From positions 1 through 41,330 of the forward strand of contig CANRPK010000008.1 of assembly GCA_947632455.1 (NCBI GenBank): a stretch of 41,330 bases of DNA. The letters are read 5' to 3'. Both the position numbers and the translations under genes were made by a program. Positions 31,977 to 41,330 of this stretch are shown here, in pieces. The stretch is from an uncultured Bacilli bacterium (GTDB taxonomy: Bacteria; Bacillota_I; Bacilli_A; RF39; UBA660). The notes under the pieces were generated by a model. That model saw only the letters and a list, made by a program, of their open reading frames with translations. It did not search any database and was not told where the DNA came from. Numbering within the stretch: position 1 is the first letter of the stretch; the number at the start of each line of letters is the position of its first letter.

Positions 31977-32240
31977 ATGGCTAATATAAAAAGCTCAAAA
32001 AAAGCCATTAAAGTAATAGCGAAAAAAACTGAAAATAACCATGAACTTAAAGCTAGAGTTAAAAATTTAATTAAAGAAACTGAAAAAGCTATCGCTAGTG
32101 GTGAAAAGGAATCTGCTAATACTTTATATAAAGATGTTCAAAAATATTTAGACCAAGCAACAAGTAAAGGTTTAATCAAAAGTAATACATCTGATAGACA
32201 AAAGAAAAGATTATCAAGTAAAATAAAGAATATGAAGTAA
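31977..32240 (+). CDS. rpsT: 30S ribosomal protein S20
   Basis: 87 residues, basic and all-helical, the normal S20 length. The start MANIKSSKKAIKVIAKK and the end SNTSDRQKKRLSSKIKNM match the family; S20 binds 16S rRNA early in small-subunit assembly. AGGAAGGAGTG precedes the ATG. It is single, with its own promoter and terminator, and is divergent from the large repeat protein and gpr, as it is divergent from gpr in Bacillus. Confidence 0.95.
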   Translation: MANIKSSKKAIKVIAKKTENNHELKARVKNLIKETEKAIASGEKESANTLYKDVQKYLDQATSKGLIKSNTSDRQKKRLSSKIKNMK

Positions 32241-32258
32241 CAATTTATTGTGAACTTC
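32234..32258 (+). terminator. rpsT terminator
   Basis: GAAGT-A-ACAAT / ATTGT-GA-ACTTC stem that includes the stop codon, followed by ten T. Confidence 0.8.
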
Positions 32259-32293
32259 TTTTTTTTTTGATATACTATTTTTAAGGTGTTAGT

Positions 32294-33238
32294 ATGAAAA
32301 AAATGTTTATCCCCTTTGTTTGTATTCTAAGTATTCTTTTAGTTTTATTAAATATAAACAATATTACCAATACAATTATTAATTTTTTAAATCATCCCAG
32401 TATTAATAAATTAGATAATCCTAATACTTATTATAAAGATTTATCTTTTAATTTTGTTTCCACTACTAAAGATTTCACTCCTTATGGTAAACAAGATTTA
32501 TTAAATATAATTTATACAGTTATCAATAATGGTACTAAAGACTTTACTTTTTATTGTCCTAAAGTTTATCAAAACTGTCTTGATGATATAAATACTTTAA
32601 GTACTGATGCTAACTTACTAACTCATTTAAATAATTTTGTTCATCCCTTTAATTCTTTTACTAGTATAGGTACTACCATATCTGATGCCGGTGAAATAAA
32701 TTTAAAAATAAAATATTTATATACCGAAGAAGAAATTATTAAATTAAATGAAGAAATAAATAATTTAATTAATACTTTAATTACTGATGATCTTACCGAA
32801 GATTATGATAAAATTAAAACTATCCATGATTATATCATAAATAATACTAAATATGATTTAGATAATAATAAAGAAATAAAAAGTTATAATGCTTATGGTG
32901 CATTATTTAATCATTTAGCTACTTGTAATGGTTATACCGATTTAATGGCTTTATTCCTAACTAATATGGGTTATGAAAATATTAAAGTAGCAACTACAAG
33001 TAATACTAATAATCTTGAAGGGCATGTTTGGAATGCGGTTAAATTAAATAATGAATGGCTTCATCTTGATCTTACTTGGGATGATCCCGTAAGTTCTGAT
33101 AATAAAGATTATTTATATCATAAATATTTTCTTATTAACACGGAAGAATTAAATCTTGCTGATAGTAATATCACTAGTACTGAACATGAATTTAGTCCTA
33201 TAATTTATCCCGAATTAAAAACTTCTAGTCAAAACTAG
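32294..33238 (+). CDS. membrane-anchored transglutaminase-like protein
   Basis: 314 residues. An N-terminal hydrophobic segment (about 3-25) acts as signal anchor. The C-terminal half is a transglutaminase-like fold of the cysteine protease type: YDKIKTIHDYIINNTKYD, then catalytic Cys in HLATCNGYTDLMALFL, His in GHVWNAVKLNNEW and Asp in LHLDLTWDDP. Bacterial members (YebA/CYK3-like) are thought to act as peptidases or cross-linkers outside the cell; the substrate is unknown. The N-terminal 120 residues show no known domain. Monocistronic, ending at a shared bidirectional terminator. Confidence 0.85.
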   Translation: MKKMFIPFVCILSILLVLLNINNITNTIINFLNHPSINKLDNPNTYYKDLSFNFVSTTKDFTPYGKQDLLNIIYTVINNGTKDFTFYCPKVYQNCLDDINTLSTDANLLTHLNNFVHPFNSFTSIGTTISDAGEINLKIKYLYTEEEIIKLNEEINNLINTLITDDLTEDYDKIKTIHDYIINNTKYDLDNNKEIKSYNAYGALFNHLATCNGYTDLMALFLTNMGYENIKVATTSNTNNLEGHVWNAVKLNNEWLHLDLTWDDPVSSDNKDYLYHKYFLINTEELNLADSNITSTEHEFSPIIYPELKTSSQN

Positions 33239-33249
33239 AAGCTTTTTTT
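33222..33249. terminator. bidirectional terminator
   Basis: CTTCTAGT / ACTAGAAG with a 4-nt loop, CTTTTTTT on the plus side and TTTTTAATTC on the minus side. It separates the convergent transglutaminase-like and DUF2207 genes. Confidence 0.85.
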
Positions 33250-35167
33250 AAAAGCCATGACCTGAAGAGCCACCTCCACCAAAGCCACCGCCTGATGAAA
33301 ATCCCCCTCCAAAGCCTCCACCACTTGATAAAGAAGAATGAGTGTTGGCATAATTAGCAGATTGTCTATTATAAGCACTATGTACTGCTGAAGTTATAGA
33401 ATTACTAATAGAATCTCCTAAATCTAAATAAATATATGACGGATATGAATCATATGTATTTAAATTATCAAGATTTAATTCTTTAATCTTAACATTCATT
33501 TCTTTTTGAACTTTTTTTGCTAAACCAAAAATAGTCGCATAAACTAAATATCTCTCCCATAAAGCAATTTCTGGTAATTCTTTTATTTCAAATACTCCAA
33601 AATCATCTAAAAAGTTTTTAAATGCCTTCCATTTATCATAATGTAAACTACCCTTTTCAGTTTTCTTAAAAACTAATAATGCATAAATTAAAAATATAAA
33701 AGCTACAAAAATTAATAAAGTTGTTGGTAAGAAATCCACTCCATTTGCCGAACCATACCAAAACATCCATAAACTTATTATAAATATAATACAACCTATA
33801 ATTTTAGGCTTTCCACTAAATTCATAAAAAGCTTCTTCTTTCCCAATTTTAGTAACATCATTTTGCCATTTGGTATAACTAGCAATAAAATCACTACAAC
33901 TCTTAGTTCCATTCGCGTATGTCTTTAAATCATGAGTTGTAAAAATAGGTTTATTATCTTGATTAGTTTTATTTCCTACTCTATTAAATAAAAAATCTAC
34001 TAATAATAATTCACTACTGTTTAAATTATCTTTATTTTCTAAAATAAAAGTATAATTTTTATCTTTAGCTAATCTATTTTCTTCTAAACTAATATTCTTT
34101 TTATAAATTAAATTCATAATAGATGCACTCATCGCATTAGGAGTAAGTTTTCTATTCATTAAATAATCTATTACTTCTACATTATAATCATCAATAAATT
34201 CTCGATTATATTTGGCATAATACTCTGATTTCGGACTTTTACCATATTTAGAATAAATATATATTCCCGAAATTATTATCACTATATATAATGTTATCGT
34301 ACCCATAATCGTAAAATTTCTTTTCTTCTTAAGTTTTTCTCTAAGTATATTAGCCTCATTAGCTCTTTGTTCTTCAACTTCTATTATTTTATCTAAAGCT
34401 TTAGTATTGGTCGTCTTAACATTTACTCCATCTTTAATTAAATCTTTATTAAAAGTTACTCTAATATCTAATAACTCATCCGCACCCAAATGATCAATTT
34501 TCGCAATTAATCCGGTATTAGTATCATTTTTATAAATATCCCCAGATAAAGGACCATGCGCCCAAACTCTAAAATTATCTGTTTCATCTTTTTGAGGCAA
34601 ATTAACTTTTATCACTACATTTTCAATATCATCATAATAATTTGGCATAATAAAATCCCAATAAAGCTCCGCGACATCTAAATGTTTTACCACGGCTCTA
34701 GTTAATCGATATTTTATTTTAAAAGCTACACTTTGATTATTAGATCTAAAATATAATCTATAAGTATAACCCATATCAAAAGATTGAGATGTATATTTAC
34801 CAACATCACCATTTTGAGCCATAGTCGTATTTTCTAAATTAATAAAATCATCATCATCAAAATTAGTAAAGTCTAAATTACCATTAACATATTTAGCTTG
34901 TATTCCTAATAAATATAATCCTGAAGCATTATAAACACTACTACTATAATCATAAGAATAATCATCATTTAATAAACTATTAGCAAAATTTATTGTCTTT
35001 TCATATCCATTAAATGTTCCATCCATTACAATCAATTCTGTAACTTCCATATTTCCATCATCTAATATATTTGCTTCAATTAATTGCTGAGTAATTTTAT
35101 AATTAGCTGCCTCAACTTTTAAAGGTACCACTACTAATAATAATAACAAAGTAATAAATTTTTTCAT
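33248..35167 (-). CDS. DUF2207 membrane protein with Gly-Ser-rich tail
   Basis: 639 residues. Signal peptide (about 1-20, LLLLLVVVPLKVEA), an extracellular beta-rich DUF2207 domain to about residue 270, a membrane helix (about 287-307), a cytoplasmic domain with winged-helix-like parts, two more hydrophobic helices (about 455-495), and a C-terminal Gly/Ser-rich tail (GGGFGGGFSSGGGFGGGG) that is characteristic of the family. DUF2207 proteins commonly lie next to lemA, as here. Function is unknown; they are thought to be envelope proteins. Translated from the ATG at 35167 after a TCTCC-complement ribosome site. Confidence 0.88.
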   Translation of the reverse strand: MKKFITLLLLLVVVPLKVEAANYKITQQLIEANILDDGNMEVTELIVMDGTFNGYEKTINFANSLLNDDYSYDYSSSVYNASGLYLLGIQAKYVNGNLDFTNFDDDDFINLENTTMAQNGDVGKYTSQSFDMGYTYRLYFRSNNQSVAFKIKYRLTRAVVKHLDVAELYWDFIMPNYYDDIENVVIKVNLPQKDETDNFRVWAHGPLSGDIYKNDTNTGLIAKIDHLGADELLDIRVTFNKDLIKDGVNVKTTNTKALDKIIEVEEQRANEANILREKLKKKRNFTIMGTITLYIVIIISGIYIYSKYGKSPKSEYYAKYNREFIDDYNVEVIDYLMNRKLTPNAMSASIMNLIYKKNISLEENRLAKDKNYTFILENKDNLNSSELLLVDFLFNRVGNKTNQDNKPIFTTHDLKTYANGTKSCSDFIASYTKWQNDVTKIGKEEAFYEFSGKPKIIGCIIFIISLWMFWYGSANGVDFLPTTLLIFVAFIFLIYALLVFKKTEKGSLHYDKWKAFKNFLDDFGVFEIKELPEIALWERYLVYATIFGLAKKVQKEMNVKIKELNLDNLNTYDSYPSYIYLDLGDSISNSITSAVHSAYNRQSANYANTHSSLSSGGGFGGGFSSGGGFGGGGSSGHGF

Positions 35168-35181
35168 CTTATCTCCTAAAA

Positions 35182-35201
35182 AAAGGCTTATATAAGCCTT
35201 T
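35182..35201 (-). terminator. partial terminator between lemA and the DUF2207 gene
   Basis: Perfect 20-bp palindrome AAAGGCTTATATAAGCCTTT followed by a T-run on the minus strand. It overlaps the lemA stop and may reduce readthrough into the next gene. Confidence 0.7.
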
Positions 35202-35754
35202 AAAATTTAACTTTAACGTTTTCTCTTTCTTCTTCTGCAGCTTGAAAGAAAGCTTCTTTACCAAATTTAAAAATATTAGCAACAATATTTGATGGTACAG
35301 TTTCTACTTTATTATTATACTGCATTACTATATCATTATAGAATTGTCTAGAGATTGCTACTTTATCTTCAGTTTGTTTTAATTGATCTTGTAAATCAAT
35401 AAAGTTTTGATTTGCTTTTAAATCTGGATAACTTTCTGTTAAAGCAAATAATTTATTAATTGCCTTTGTAAGTTCCCCATCAGCTTTCATTTGATCTTCT
35501 GGTAAACTAGCACTTAAATAAGTATTACGCGCTTTAACAACATTTTCTAAAGTTTCACTTTCATGTTTAGTATAACCTTTAACTGTTTCTACTAAATTAG
35601 GAATTAAATCAAATCTTCTTTTTAATTGAACATCAATTTGACTCCAAGCATCTTTTACTCTGTTTCTTAAAGTAACTAAAGAATTATATGTTCCAATAAC
35701 CCAAAGAATTAATAGAACAACCACTACAATTACTATAATTAAACCTGTTTTCAT
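35200..35754 (-). CDS. lemA: LemA family protein
   Basis: 184 residues, the usual length. An N-terminal membrane helix (about 4-24) is followed by the LemA helical bundle: YNSLVTLRNRVKDAWSQIDV, QLKRRFDLIPNLVETVKGY, HESETLENVVKAR, and YPDLKANQNFIDLQDQL, all hallmarks. Membrane protein of unknown function. AGGAGG precedes the ATG. Linked with the DUF2207 gene, a very common pair. Confidence 0.95.
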   Translation of the reverse strand: MKTGLIIVIVVVVLLILWVIGTYNSLVTLRNRVKDAWSQIDVQLKRRFDLIPNLVETVKGYTKHESETLENVVKARNTYLSASLPEDQMKADGELTKAINKLFALTESYPDLKANQNFIDLQDQLKQTEDKVAISRQFYNDIVMQYNNKVETVPSNIVANIFKFGKEAFFQAAEEERENVKVKF

Positions 35755-35811
35755 ATCTAGCCTCCTATATAAATATATATTACCACAATTAAAACTTTAA
35801 CTCAATAATTA

Positions 35812-38800
35812 TTAAATATTTTGTAATACATTTAATTCCTTAATTTCATTATTTAAAATAGAATATAAATATAAACTAATTTTTTTATTACTAACTTGTT
35901 TTATATAATTATAATATACATTTAACTGTTTTGTATATTCTTCATCATTAATATTTTTTAATTTATAATCTATAACTTTTATTTCATCATCATACTCTAA
36001 CATTAAATCAATAATCCCATGATATTCTTCATCATTCATATTATATATAAATTCTAATTCTTGATATATAGTCGCATTCTTAAAATCAAATTTTTCTTTT
36101 AGATTATTAACATATTTATTATTACTTTCTTCTTTAAAATTAGTTAATTCTAACATTTCATGTAACTTAGTCCCATATCTTAAAGTTTGTTCTTCTTCAT
36201 ATGTTACTAAATTAGTTATATTTTTCGAAGCATGTTTATTCTCAACTAAATTACTTTCTATATTTTTTTCTTTAAAAATCATCGTTTCTTCTAGTTTAAT
36301 ATTATCTTTAGTAATATTAATTATATTATTATAATCTTTAGTAAGTCCTAATTTTTCGACATCAATTAAACTTATATATGGCTTTAAGTTCCCACTTATA
36401 ACTTTCATAAAATCATAAAAAGATTTATATCTTTTACCTTGAGTTAAACTAATTTCTTCTTTTCTTACTTCTTTAATATCCAAATTTGGCATTACCATTA
36501 TAATCTTTTCTTGAGCTCTGGTTAATGCTACATAAAATAATCTAATTTTTTCTGATATTTCCTCTTTACGATAATTATCTTTAATTAATTCTTTTACAAA
36601 AGTTGTTCCTATTCCCTCTTTATAAAAAGGTGTTAATATTCCATAATCTAATGAAAACATAAAACGACTTTGCATATCCCTTAAATTAAAATCTTTATCT
36701 AATCCTGCAAAATAGCATATTGGAAATTGTAATCCTTTAGATTTATGAATATTCATAATTTTGACGCAATTTACATCCATTCTTGCTTCTTTATAACGAA
36801 TTTCAGCTTTACCTTCAATCATTTGCTCTAAATATTCTTTTTCATCTTGAATTGTAAATCCTAAATCTTCCATATTTAAAACTAAATCTTTTAAGTAATC
36901 TAATCTATTTATTTCTGCATCTACATCTCCAACTAAAATTAATTTCTCATAAATAGCAAAATCTAAAATTATTTCTTCTAAAACATCCATTGGTGTTTTA
37001 AGTTCTAAATCTTTAGCTATTTTATAACATTTTTGATATATATCACTTTCATAAAAAGTATTATCATTAATCATTTTAAATATATCATTATCATTTAAAT
37101 CACTTAAAAAACTTCTAGCAATACTTACAAAATAATATTTCATTTTAGTATTATATTCGTGCTTATTAATTGCTAATATTAAACCAATAATATTTTTAAT
37201 TATTGAAAGTGAATCTTGAACTGTTAAATCACTATCTTTATATACTTCCATAGGAATATTTAAATATTCAAATATCTTTTTATATCGAGCCATTTCTGTT
37301 CCTCGATCTAAAATAATACAAAAATCACTATATACTGCATCCCTATTTTTCTTCATTTTAAAATCATATACTTGATAATGACTATTAACTTTATCTTTTA
37401 TATCTCTTCCAATTATAAAAGCTTCTACTTCACTATTACTAAATTTTGGTGATACACTATCATAAGTATATATACTCATGTTATTATTATTGTTATTAGC
37501 ACCATTTACAGAATAATCTAAATTTCCATAAATCATTTTCTGATCTTTTTTATAAGCTGCGCCCCCTAATTCATCACTCATAAGTATTTCAAATATTTCA
37601 TTTATGTTATTTAAGACTTCTTCTCGTGATCGGAAATTTTTTAATAAATCTATTTTCTCTCCCCCCATATGTTTAGTATACTCACTATACTTCTTTTTAA
37701 ATATTTTAGGGTTAGCATTTCTAAAGCGATATATCGATTGTTTTATATCTCCAACCATATAAATATTATTATTCTCTATTTCAGAAATAAACATTTCTTG
37801 TAAATCATTGGTATCTTGATATTCATCAATTAATATTTCATTATAATTATTTTTAAACTCTTGCCTAACTTCAGGAAAATCTCTTACAATCTTAATTGCC
37901 ATATGAGCAATATCTAAAAATTCATAAGCTTCATTTCTACTTTTATATTCATCTAATCTTTTATCTAATTCTAAAATTATTTTTATAATCGCTTTAACAT
38001 AAGTTTTAGTACTTCTATATTGCTCTTTTAATTCTTCTTCACTATATTTAGCTAGTTCCATGACCATTGCTACTCTTTCTTTAAGTAAATCTTTTATTTC
38101 ACTAGCTTCTTCCGAAATATTTTTAAATTGTATAGTTATTTTATCTTTAATTTTATATAAATCATTATAAGTTTTAGGCTTAATAAATTTACTATATTTT
38201 TCATAAACTTTAGTATATAAATCTCCATCTATTAAATCTTCTAAAGTATATAAATAACTTTCTATTTCTAAACATTGTTCTTTTAAATATAAAAAATACT
38301 CTTGAAAAATTTTATCTATATATTCTTCATTATAATATTTATCAATATATGTATTTAAATAATTTTCTTTATCATAAATTAAATCTAAACTATTTTTAAT
38401 ATTTAATATCGCATCTTTTATTACTTGATCATCTCTATTAGTAAAATCTTTAATTAAATTTAAAAAATCTTGATCTTTAATTTTATATAACTCTAAAAAT
38501 ATTTCTTCAATAATTCTTTTCTTTTCTAAATCTACTATTGAAGAATCTATAATAGATATATTTTGACTTATATTAAGTAATTCATGTTCTTTTCTGACTA
38601 CATATAATGAAAAAGCATCAAATGTCGTAATAAACGCACTATCAATATATTCTAATTGATCCTTAACATTTTCTTCTTCTAATTTACTTCTAATTCGGGC
38701 TTTCATTTCTCCCGCCGCTTCATTAGTAAAAGTTAAAACCAATATTTTACGGATATCTATACCTTCTTTTACTTTTCTACATACTCTTTCGGTTAATACT

Positions 38801-38892
38801 GCTGTTTTTCCTGAACCAGCCCCGGCCGAAACTAAGATATTGGATCCTTCTTTATTAATTGCTAATTGTTGTTCCATCGTCGCTTGCATCAT
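35812..38892 (-). CDS. addA: ATP-dependent helicase/nuclease subunit A
   Basis: About 1026 residues, UvrD-type superfamily 1 helicase with a C-terminal RecB-type nuclease, partner of AddB in double-strand-break end resection. Motifs in order: Walker A SAGAGSGKTAVLTERV (about 22-37), LVLTFTNEAAGEMKARI, IDEYQDTND (about 354), MVGDIKQSIYRFRNANP (about 384), LLKNFRS, IMNIHKSKGLQFP (about 712), RLFYVALTRAQEKI (about 789). The nuclease block GTKLHEMLE and IDLMLEYDDEIKVIDYKLK lies near 967. It is shorter than the Bacillus protein (about 1230). The ATG at 38892 follows GGAGGTGAAG; a GTG and another ATG are adjacent. The gene overlaps the end of addB by 38 bp. Confidence 0.95.
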   Translation of the reverse strand: MMQATMEQQLAINKEGSNILVSAGAGSGKTAVLTERVCRKVKEGIDIRKILVLTFTNEAAGEMKARIRSKLEEENVKDQLEYIDSAFITTFDAFSLYVVRKEHELLNISQNISIIDSSIVDLEKKRIIEEIFLELYKIKDQDFLNLIKDFTNRDDQVIKDAILNIKNSLDLIYDKENYLNTYIDKYYNEEYIDKIFQEYFLYLKEQCLEIESYLYTLEDLIDGDLYTKVYEKYSKFIKPKTYNDLYKIKDKITIQFKNISEEASEIKDLLKERVAMVMELAKYSEEELKEQYRSTKTYVKAIIKIILELDKRLDEYKSRNEAYEFLDIAHMAIKIVRDFPEVRQEFKNNYNEILIDEYQDTNDLQEMFISEIENNNIYMVGDIKQSIYRFRNANPKIFKKKYSEYTKHMGGEKIDLLKNFRSREEVLNNINEIFEILMSDELGGAAYKKDQKMIYGNLDYSVNGANNNNNNMSIYTYDSVSPKFSNSEVEAFIIGRDIKDKVNSHYQVYDFKMKKNRDAVYSDFCIILDRGTEMARYKKIFEYLNIPMEVYKDSDLTVQDSLSIIKNIIGLILAINKHEYNTKMKYYFVSIARSFLSDLNDNDIFKMINDNTFYESDIYQKCYKIAKDLELKTPMDVLEEIILDFAIYEKLILVGDVDAEINRLDYLKDLVLNMEDLGFTIQDEKEYLEQMIEGKAEIRYKEARMDVNCVKIMNIHKSKGLQFPICYFAGLDKDFNLRDMQSRFMFSLDYGILTPFYKEGIGTTFVKELIKDNYRKEEISEKIRLFYVALTRAQEKIIMVMPNLDIKEVRKEEISLTQGKRYKSFYDFMKVISGNLKPYISLIDVEKLGLTKDYNNIINITKDNIKLEETMIFKEKNIESNLVENKHASKNITNLVTYEEEQTLRYGTKLHEMLELTNFKEESNNKYVNNLKEKFDFKNATIYQELEFIYNMNDEEYHGIIDLMLEYDDEIKVIDYKLKNINDEEYTKQLNVYYNYIKQVSNKKISLYLYSILNNEIKELNVLQNI

Positions 38893-41194
38893 CTTCACCT
38901 CCCAACACTACTTCATCGCTTTTCTTTCTAAAACATATATCTTTAAAATGACAATATGTACAGGCAATATTTTTTCCTTTTATAACCTTTGGATTAACCT
39001 CAAAATTACCCTCTAAAATATTATCAATACATTTATCTATAATCACATCTACTTGAGCTTGTATATTTTCCATTTCTTCATTAGATAATACTTTTGCTCT
39101 AGCACTTAAAGTTCCATCTTTTTTATATTTTAAATCTTTAATAATTGAATCCTCTTGAAACTCTTCATCAATAAGCGCTAAAATATCTTCATCACTATTT
39201 GAAAAACCATGTAATCTTAAATTATCTTTTCGTACTTCCTCTATTGTTTTATCACTAATATTAGGGACAGGCTCTAATACTTTTTGAATATAAAATCCCC
39301 CAATTATAGCTTCTTTAAATCTTAAAGAATTTTTAAGTAAATATAAATAAATAGGTAATTGAATATTTAAACCATATTTAAGATTATCTAACGTAATTAA
39401 AGCATTTCCCGTTTTATAATCTACAACTGCAATAACTTTTTTACCATTAAATTCCCCTTCCATAACTTTATCTATAAGACCTTTAAAAGTAATATTAATA
39501 TCCCGATCTTTATAAACATATAATTCTTCTTCAAATAAATAATTATTTAATTTAGTTCTTTTAGCTTGTTCTTTTAATACTTTTCTTATTTTATCTAATT
39601 CTTCACTTAAAATATCTAAATAAAAATATTCTTTACTTCCAATTTCATATTCTTGCTCTTTAACAAAAGCCATTATTTCTTCAGGAATATTAACATCTTT
39701 TGTATAAATTAATTCTAATATATGATGGGTAATAGTTCCAATAATTGTTTTAAAACTTTCTTCATATATATCTAATTTTAAAACTTTGCTTATATAATAT
39801 TTAAAAGCACATTCATTATACATTTCTAAATTTGTATAAGCTAGCTTCAAACCATCTTTAAAACTATCTTTTAATAATTTTTTATTTACTCCCTTAAATT
39901 GTTCATTATATTCTAAATATCTAATCTCTAAATTCTTTTGATATAAATATAAATCATCACTAATCATATTATATTTATTTAAATTATCTAACATCATCGC
40001 ATATTTAATTTCACTAAATTTTCTCGAATAACAAATATTTCTATCAAACTCTACTTGCTTAACTTCTAAATTTAAATCTTTAATTAATATAGAAGGCTCT
40101 CTTTTTCCTTTTTTATCACTTAATTTATAAGTAATTATTAAGTTCTTAATTCTCTTTATTTGCTTGCTTATTTTCGCCTTTTCTAACATATTTTTATCTA
40201 TACTAGTATCTATCCCTAATAAAGTTTTAACTTCATCTGCTAAATATTCATCATCTCTATATACTTTAGGAAAATTACCAATATTAAATCCTAATAAAAA
40301 TACATATTCATCATCTTTATAATAATCTTCTATATTCCCTCTATCTATAGCATTACTATAAATTTTAGTATTAACTTGAGCTTTTTTAAGTTCCTCTATA
40401 ATAAACTCTTTCCTTATTTCTAAATTTCTTACCAATGCCGTTTTATTTATTATTTTAATTAAATCATTAATATTTTCATACTTTTCTTTTAATAATAAAA
40501 TATTATCTTCTAATTCTAAATTTTTATAATTCTTTAAAAAATCTTGCGCAATCATTGTACTAAAAAAACTATTATTATTTTTAAAATTATAAGGAATATT
40601 AAATATATCTAAATATCTTTTCATAATATTTAAATATTCATCTGGCATAATAATTTTAATTTTCTCTATTTTTATATCATTATAAAGAAGTTCGCTTATT
40701 TTATTAGTAACAAATTCACATTCATCTTCTATATTTTTAGCCTCAAATACTAAAGGTTCATATTCTTCTAAATTATTATCAACTATTTCATAATTAACAC
40801 CTAAATTATCTAAAATAAGCTGTTCTTCTAAAGAAATCTGATAGTTATATATTACGACTTTTTTATTTTTTATATACTTTTTAAAATCATCAGAAAAAAT
40901 TAATAAATCATTAGCTATCAATTCTTTTTTTAAATTATTTAAAAATTTAATTTTAGGAATTTCTAGATCTTTTAAATAATACATATTTTCTATATACATT
41001 CTTGCAATATCTAATTTAACCTGATAATTTTCCATGATATATTCTAAAGTTTTTGCATCATAATCAAAAAATACTTTCTTCTTTAATTCTTCAAAAGTAT
41101 AAAATTTTAAATTATATAAACGCTTTTTTTTACTTAAACTACTTAATATATTTTTTTTATTACCATTACTTGTTATAACAATTATACTTTCCAT
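38855..41194 (-). CDS. addB: ATP-dependent nuclease subunit B
   Basis: 779 residues. The C-terminal nuclease of AddB is clear: ITHHILELIY, the active-site VVDYKTG (about 591), and the iron-sulfur cysteines, one at about 459 (MYNECAFKYY) and three in CTYCHFKDIC (about 742-750). The N-terminal part corresponds to the inactive helicase-like fold that scans for Chi. It is much shorter than Bacillus AddB (about 1160 residues) and the N-terminus VITSNGNKK has no Walker A, unlike many AddB proteins. AGGATG precedes the ATG. Translationally coupled to addA. Confidence 0.9.
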   Translation of the reverse strand: MESIIVITSNGNKKNILSSLSKKKRLYNLKFYTFEELKKKVFFDYDAKTLEYIMENYQVKLDIARMYIENMYYLKDLEIPKIKFLNNLKKELIANDLLIFSDDFKKYIKNKKVVIYNYQISLEEQLILDNLGVNYEIVDNNLEEYEPLVFEAKNIEDECEFVTNKISELLYNDIKIEKIKIIMPDEYLNIMKRYLDIFNIPYNFKNNNSFFSTMIAQDFLKNYKNLELEDNILLLKEKYENINDLIKIINKTALVRNLEIRKEFIIEELKKAQVNTKIYSNAIDRGNIEDYYKDDEYVFLLGFNIGNFPKVYRDDEYLADEVKTLLGIDTSIDKNMLEKAKISKQIKRIKNLIITYKLSDKKGKREPSILIKDLNLEVKQVEFDRNICYSRKFSEIKYAMMLDNLNKYNMISDDLYLYQKNLEIRYLEYNEQFKGVNKKLLKDSFKDGLKLAYTNLEMYNECAFKYYISKVLKLDIYEESFKTIIGTITHHILELIYTKDVNIPEEIMAFVKEQEYEIGSKEYFYLDILSEELDKIRKVLKEQAKRTKLNNYLFEEELYVYKDRDINITFKGLIDKVMEGEFNGKKVIAVVDYKTGNALITLDNLKYGLNIQLPIYLYLLKNSLRFKEAIIGGFYIQKVLEPVPNISDKTIEEVRKDNLRLHGFSNSDEDILALIDEEFQEDSIIKDLKYKKDGTLSARAKVLSNEEMENIQAQVDVIIDKCIDNILEGNFEVNPKVIKGKNIACTYCHFKDICFRKKSDEVVLGGEDDASDDGTTISN

Positions 41195-41330
41195 AAAATC
41201 ATCCTACATTAATTCTAACATATATATAAATTTTTAGCAAACATAAGACTTTCTGTTATTTTAAATTTGAAGTGCAACAAATAAGCATTGAAAAAGACAT
41301 ATGAATAATCTATAATATCTATTCGCAACA

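Noticed and set aside
1..41330. Mycoplasma-type code with TGA as Trp
   Set aside because: Trp codons in the genes read TGG, TGA serves as stop (for instance at 3264-3266), and long frames are open under the standard code.

Overview
The window is about 27-30% GC by eye, uses the standard code (TGA is a stop, for example in an ATGA overlap at 3264-3267) and carries mostly co-directional minus-strand genes. It has wall-synthesis genes (murG, murB, divIB), AddAB recombination nuclease, QueH, sporulation genes (spoIIP-like, gpr-like) and an exosporium-like collagen protein. This points to a low-GC Bacillota, most likely a gut anaerobe of the Bacilli/Erysipelotrichia or a relative of the gut Mollicutes. 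The exact lineage cannot be fixed from the sequence alone. No rRNA, tRNA, CRISPR, transposase, integrase or relaxase was seen.

Layout. 1-930: the left edge holds a possible structured RNA and a 364-bp-offset tandem duplication, each copy with a 31-32 codon small ORF behind a strong ribosome binding site. 0.9-8.5 kb: serine acetyltransferase-like gene, yebC, patatin, epimerase, ZIP metal transporter, two zinc-ribbon membrane proteins and a glycosyltransferase with a helical repeat tail. 8.6-9.4 kb: a collagen-like (GPT triplet) gene and the broken remnant of a C-terminal domain. 9.5-14.2 kb: a PrgI-like protein, a VirB4-type ATPase split in two coupled genes, an unknown gene and a divergent GspE/PilB-type ATPase. 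14.2-19.3 kb: a minus-strand run of spoIIP-like, yqxA-like, murG, murB, divIB, queH and a membrane protein. 19.4-27.3 kb: the accessory island described below. 27.3-32.3 kb: gpr-like, a 1226-residue repeat protein, and divergent rpsT. 32.3-41.2 kb: transglutaminase-like protein, DUF2207 protein with LemA, and AddA/AddB.

The most unusual block is 19.4-26.0 kb. It holds three tandem paralogous cassettes. Each has a membrane-anchored surface protein of 500-508 residues on the minus strand and a divergent regulator with two XRE-type HTH domains on the plus strand. The promoter is almost identical in all three copies (TTGACT, 17 bp, TATAAT) and is followed by a conserved 14-bp near-palindrome that looks like an operator. 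A conserved, covarying hairpin lies 3-4 nt after each surface-gene stop. The surface proteins share their N-terminal anchor and core but differ sharply in a 32-34 residue segment near the C-terminus, between YWTMSP and RPV(V/I)NL, and in other loops. This looks like a cross-regulated, diversifying surface antigen or receptor family. The block and a neighbouring AAA ATPase sit between gpr and spoIIP, which are adjacent in Bacillus subtilis next to rpsT, so it appears to be inserted into a conserved sporulation locus.

The sporulation genes are themselves odd. The SpoIIP-like protein has lost the two histidines and the glutamate expected at the active site, and the GPR-like protease is short. 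Together with the collagen-like protein and its nearby glycosyltransferase this suggests a remodelled sporulation programme or spore surface.
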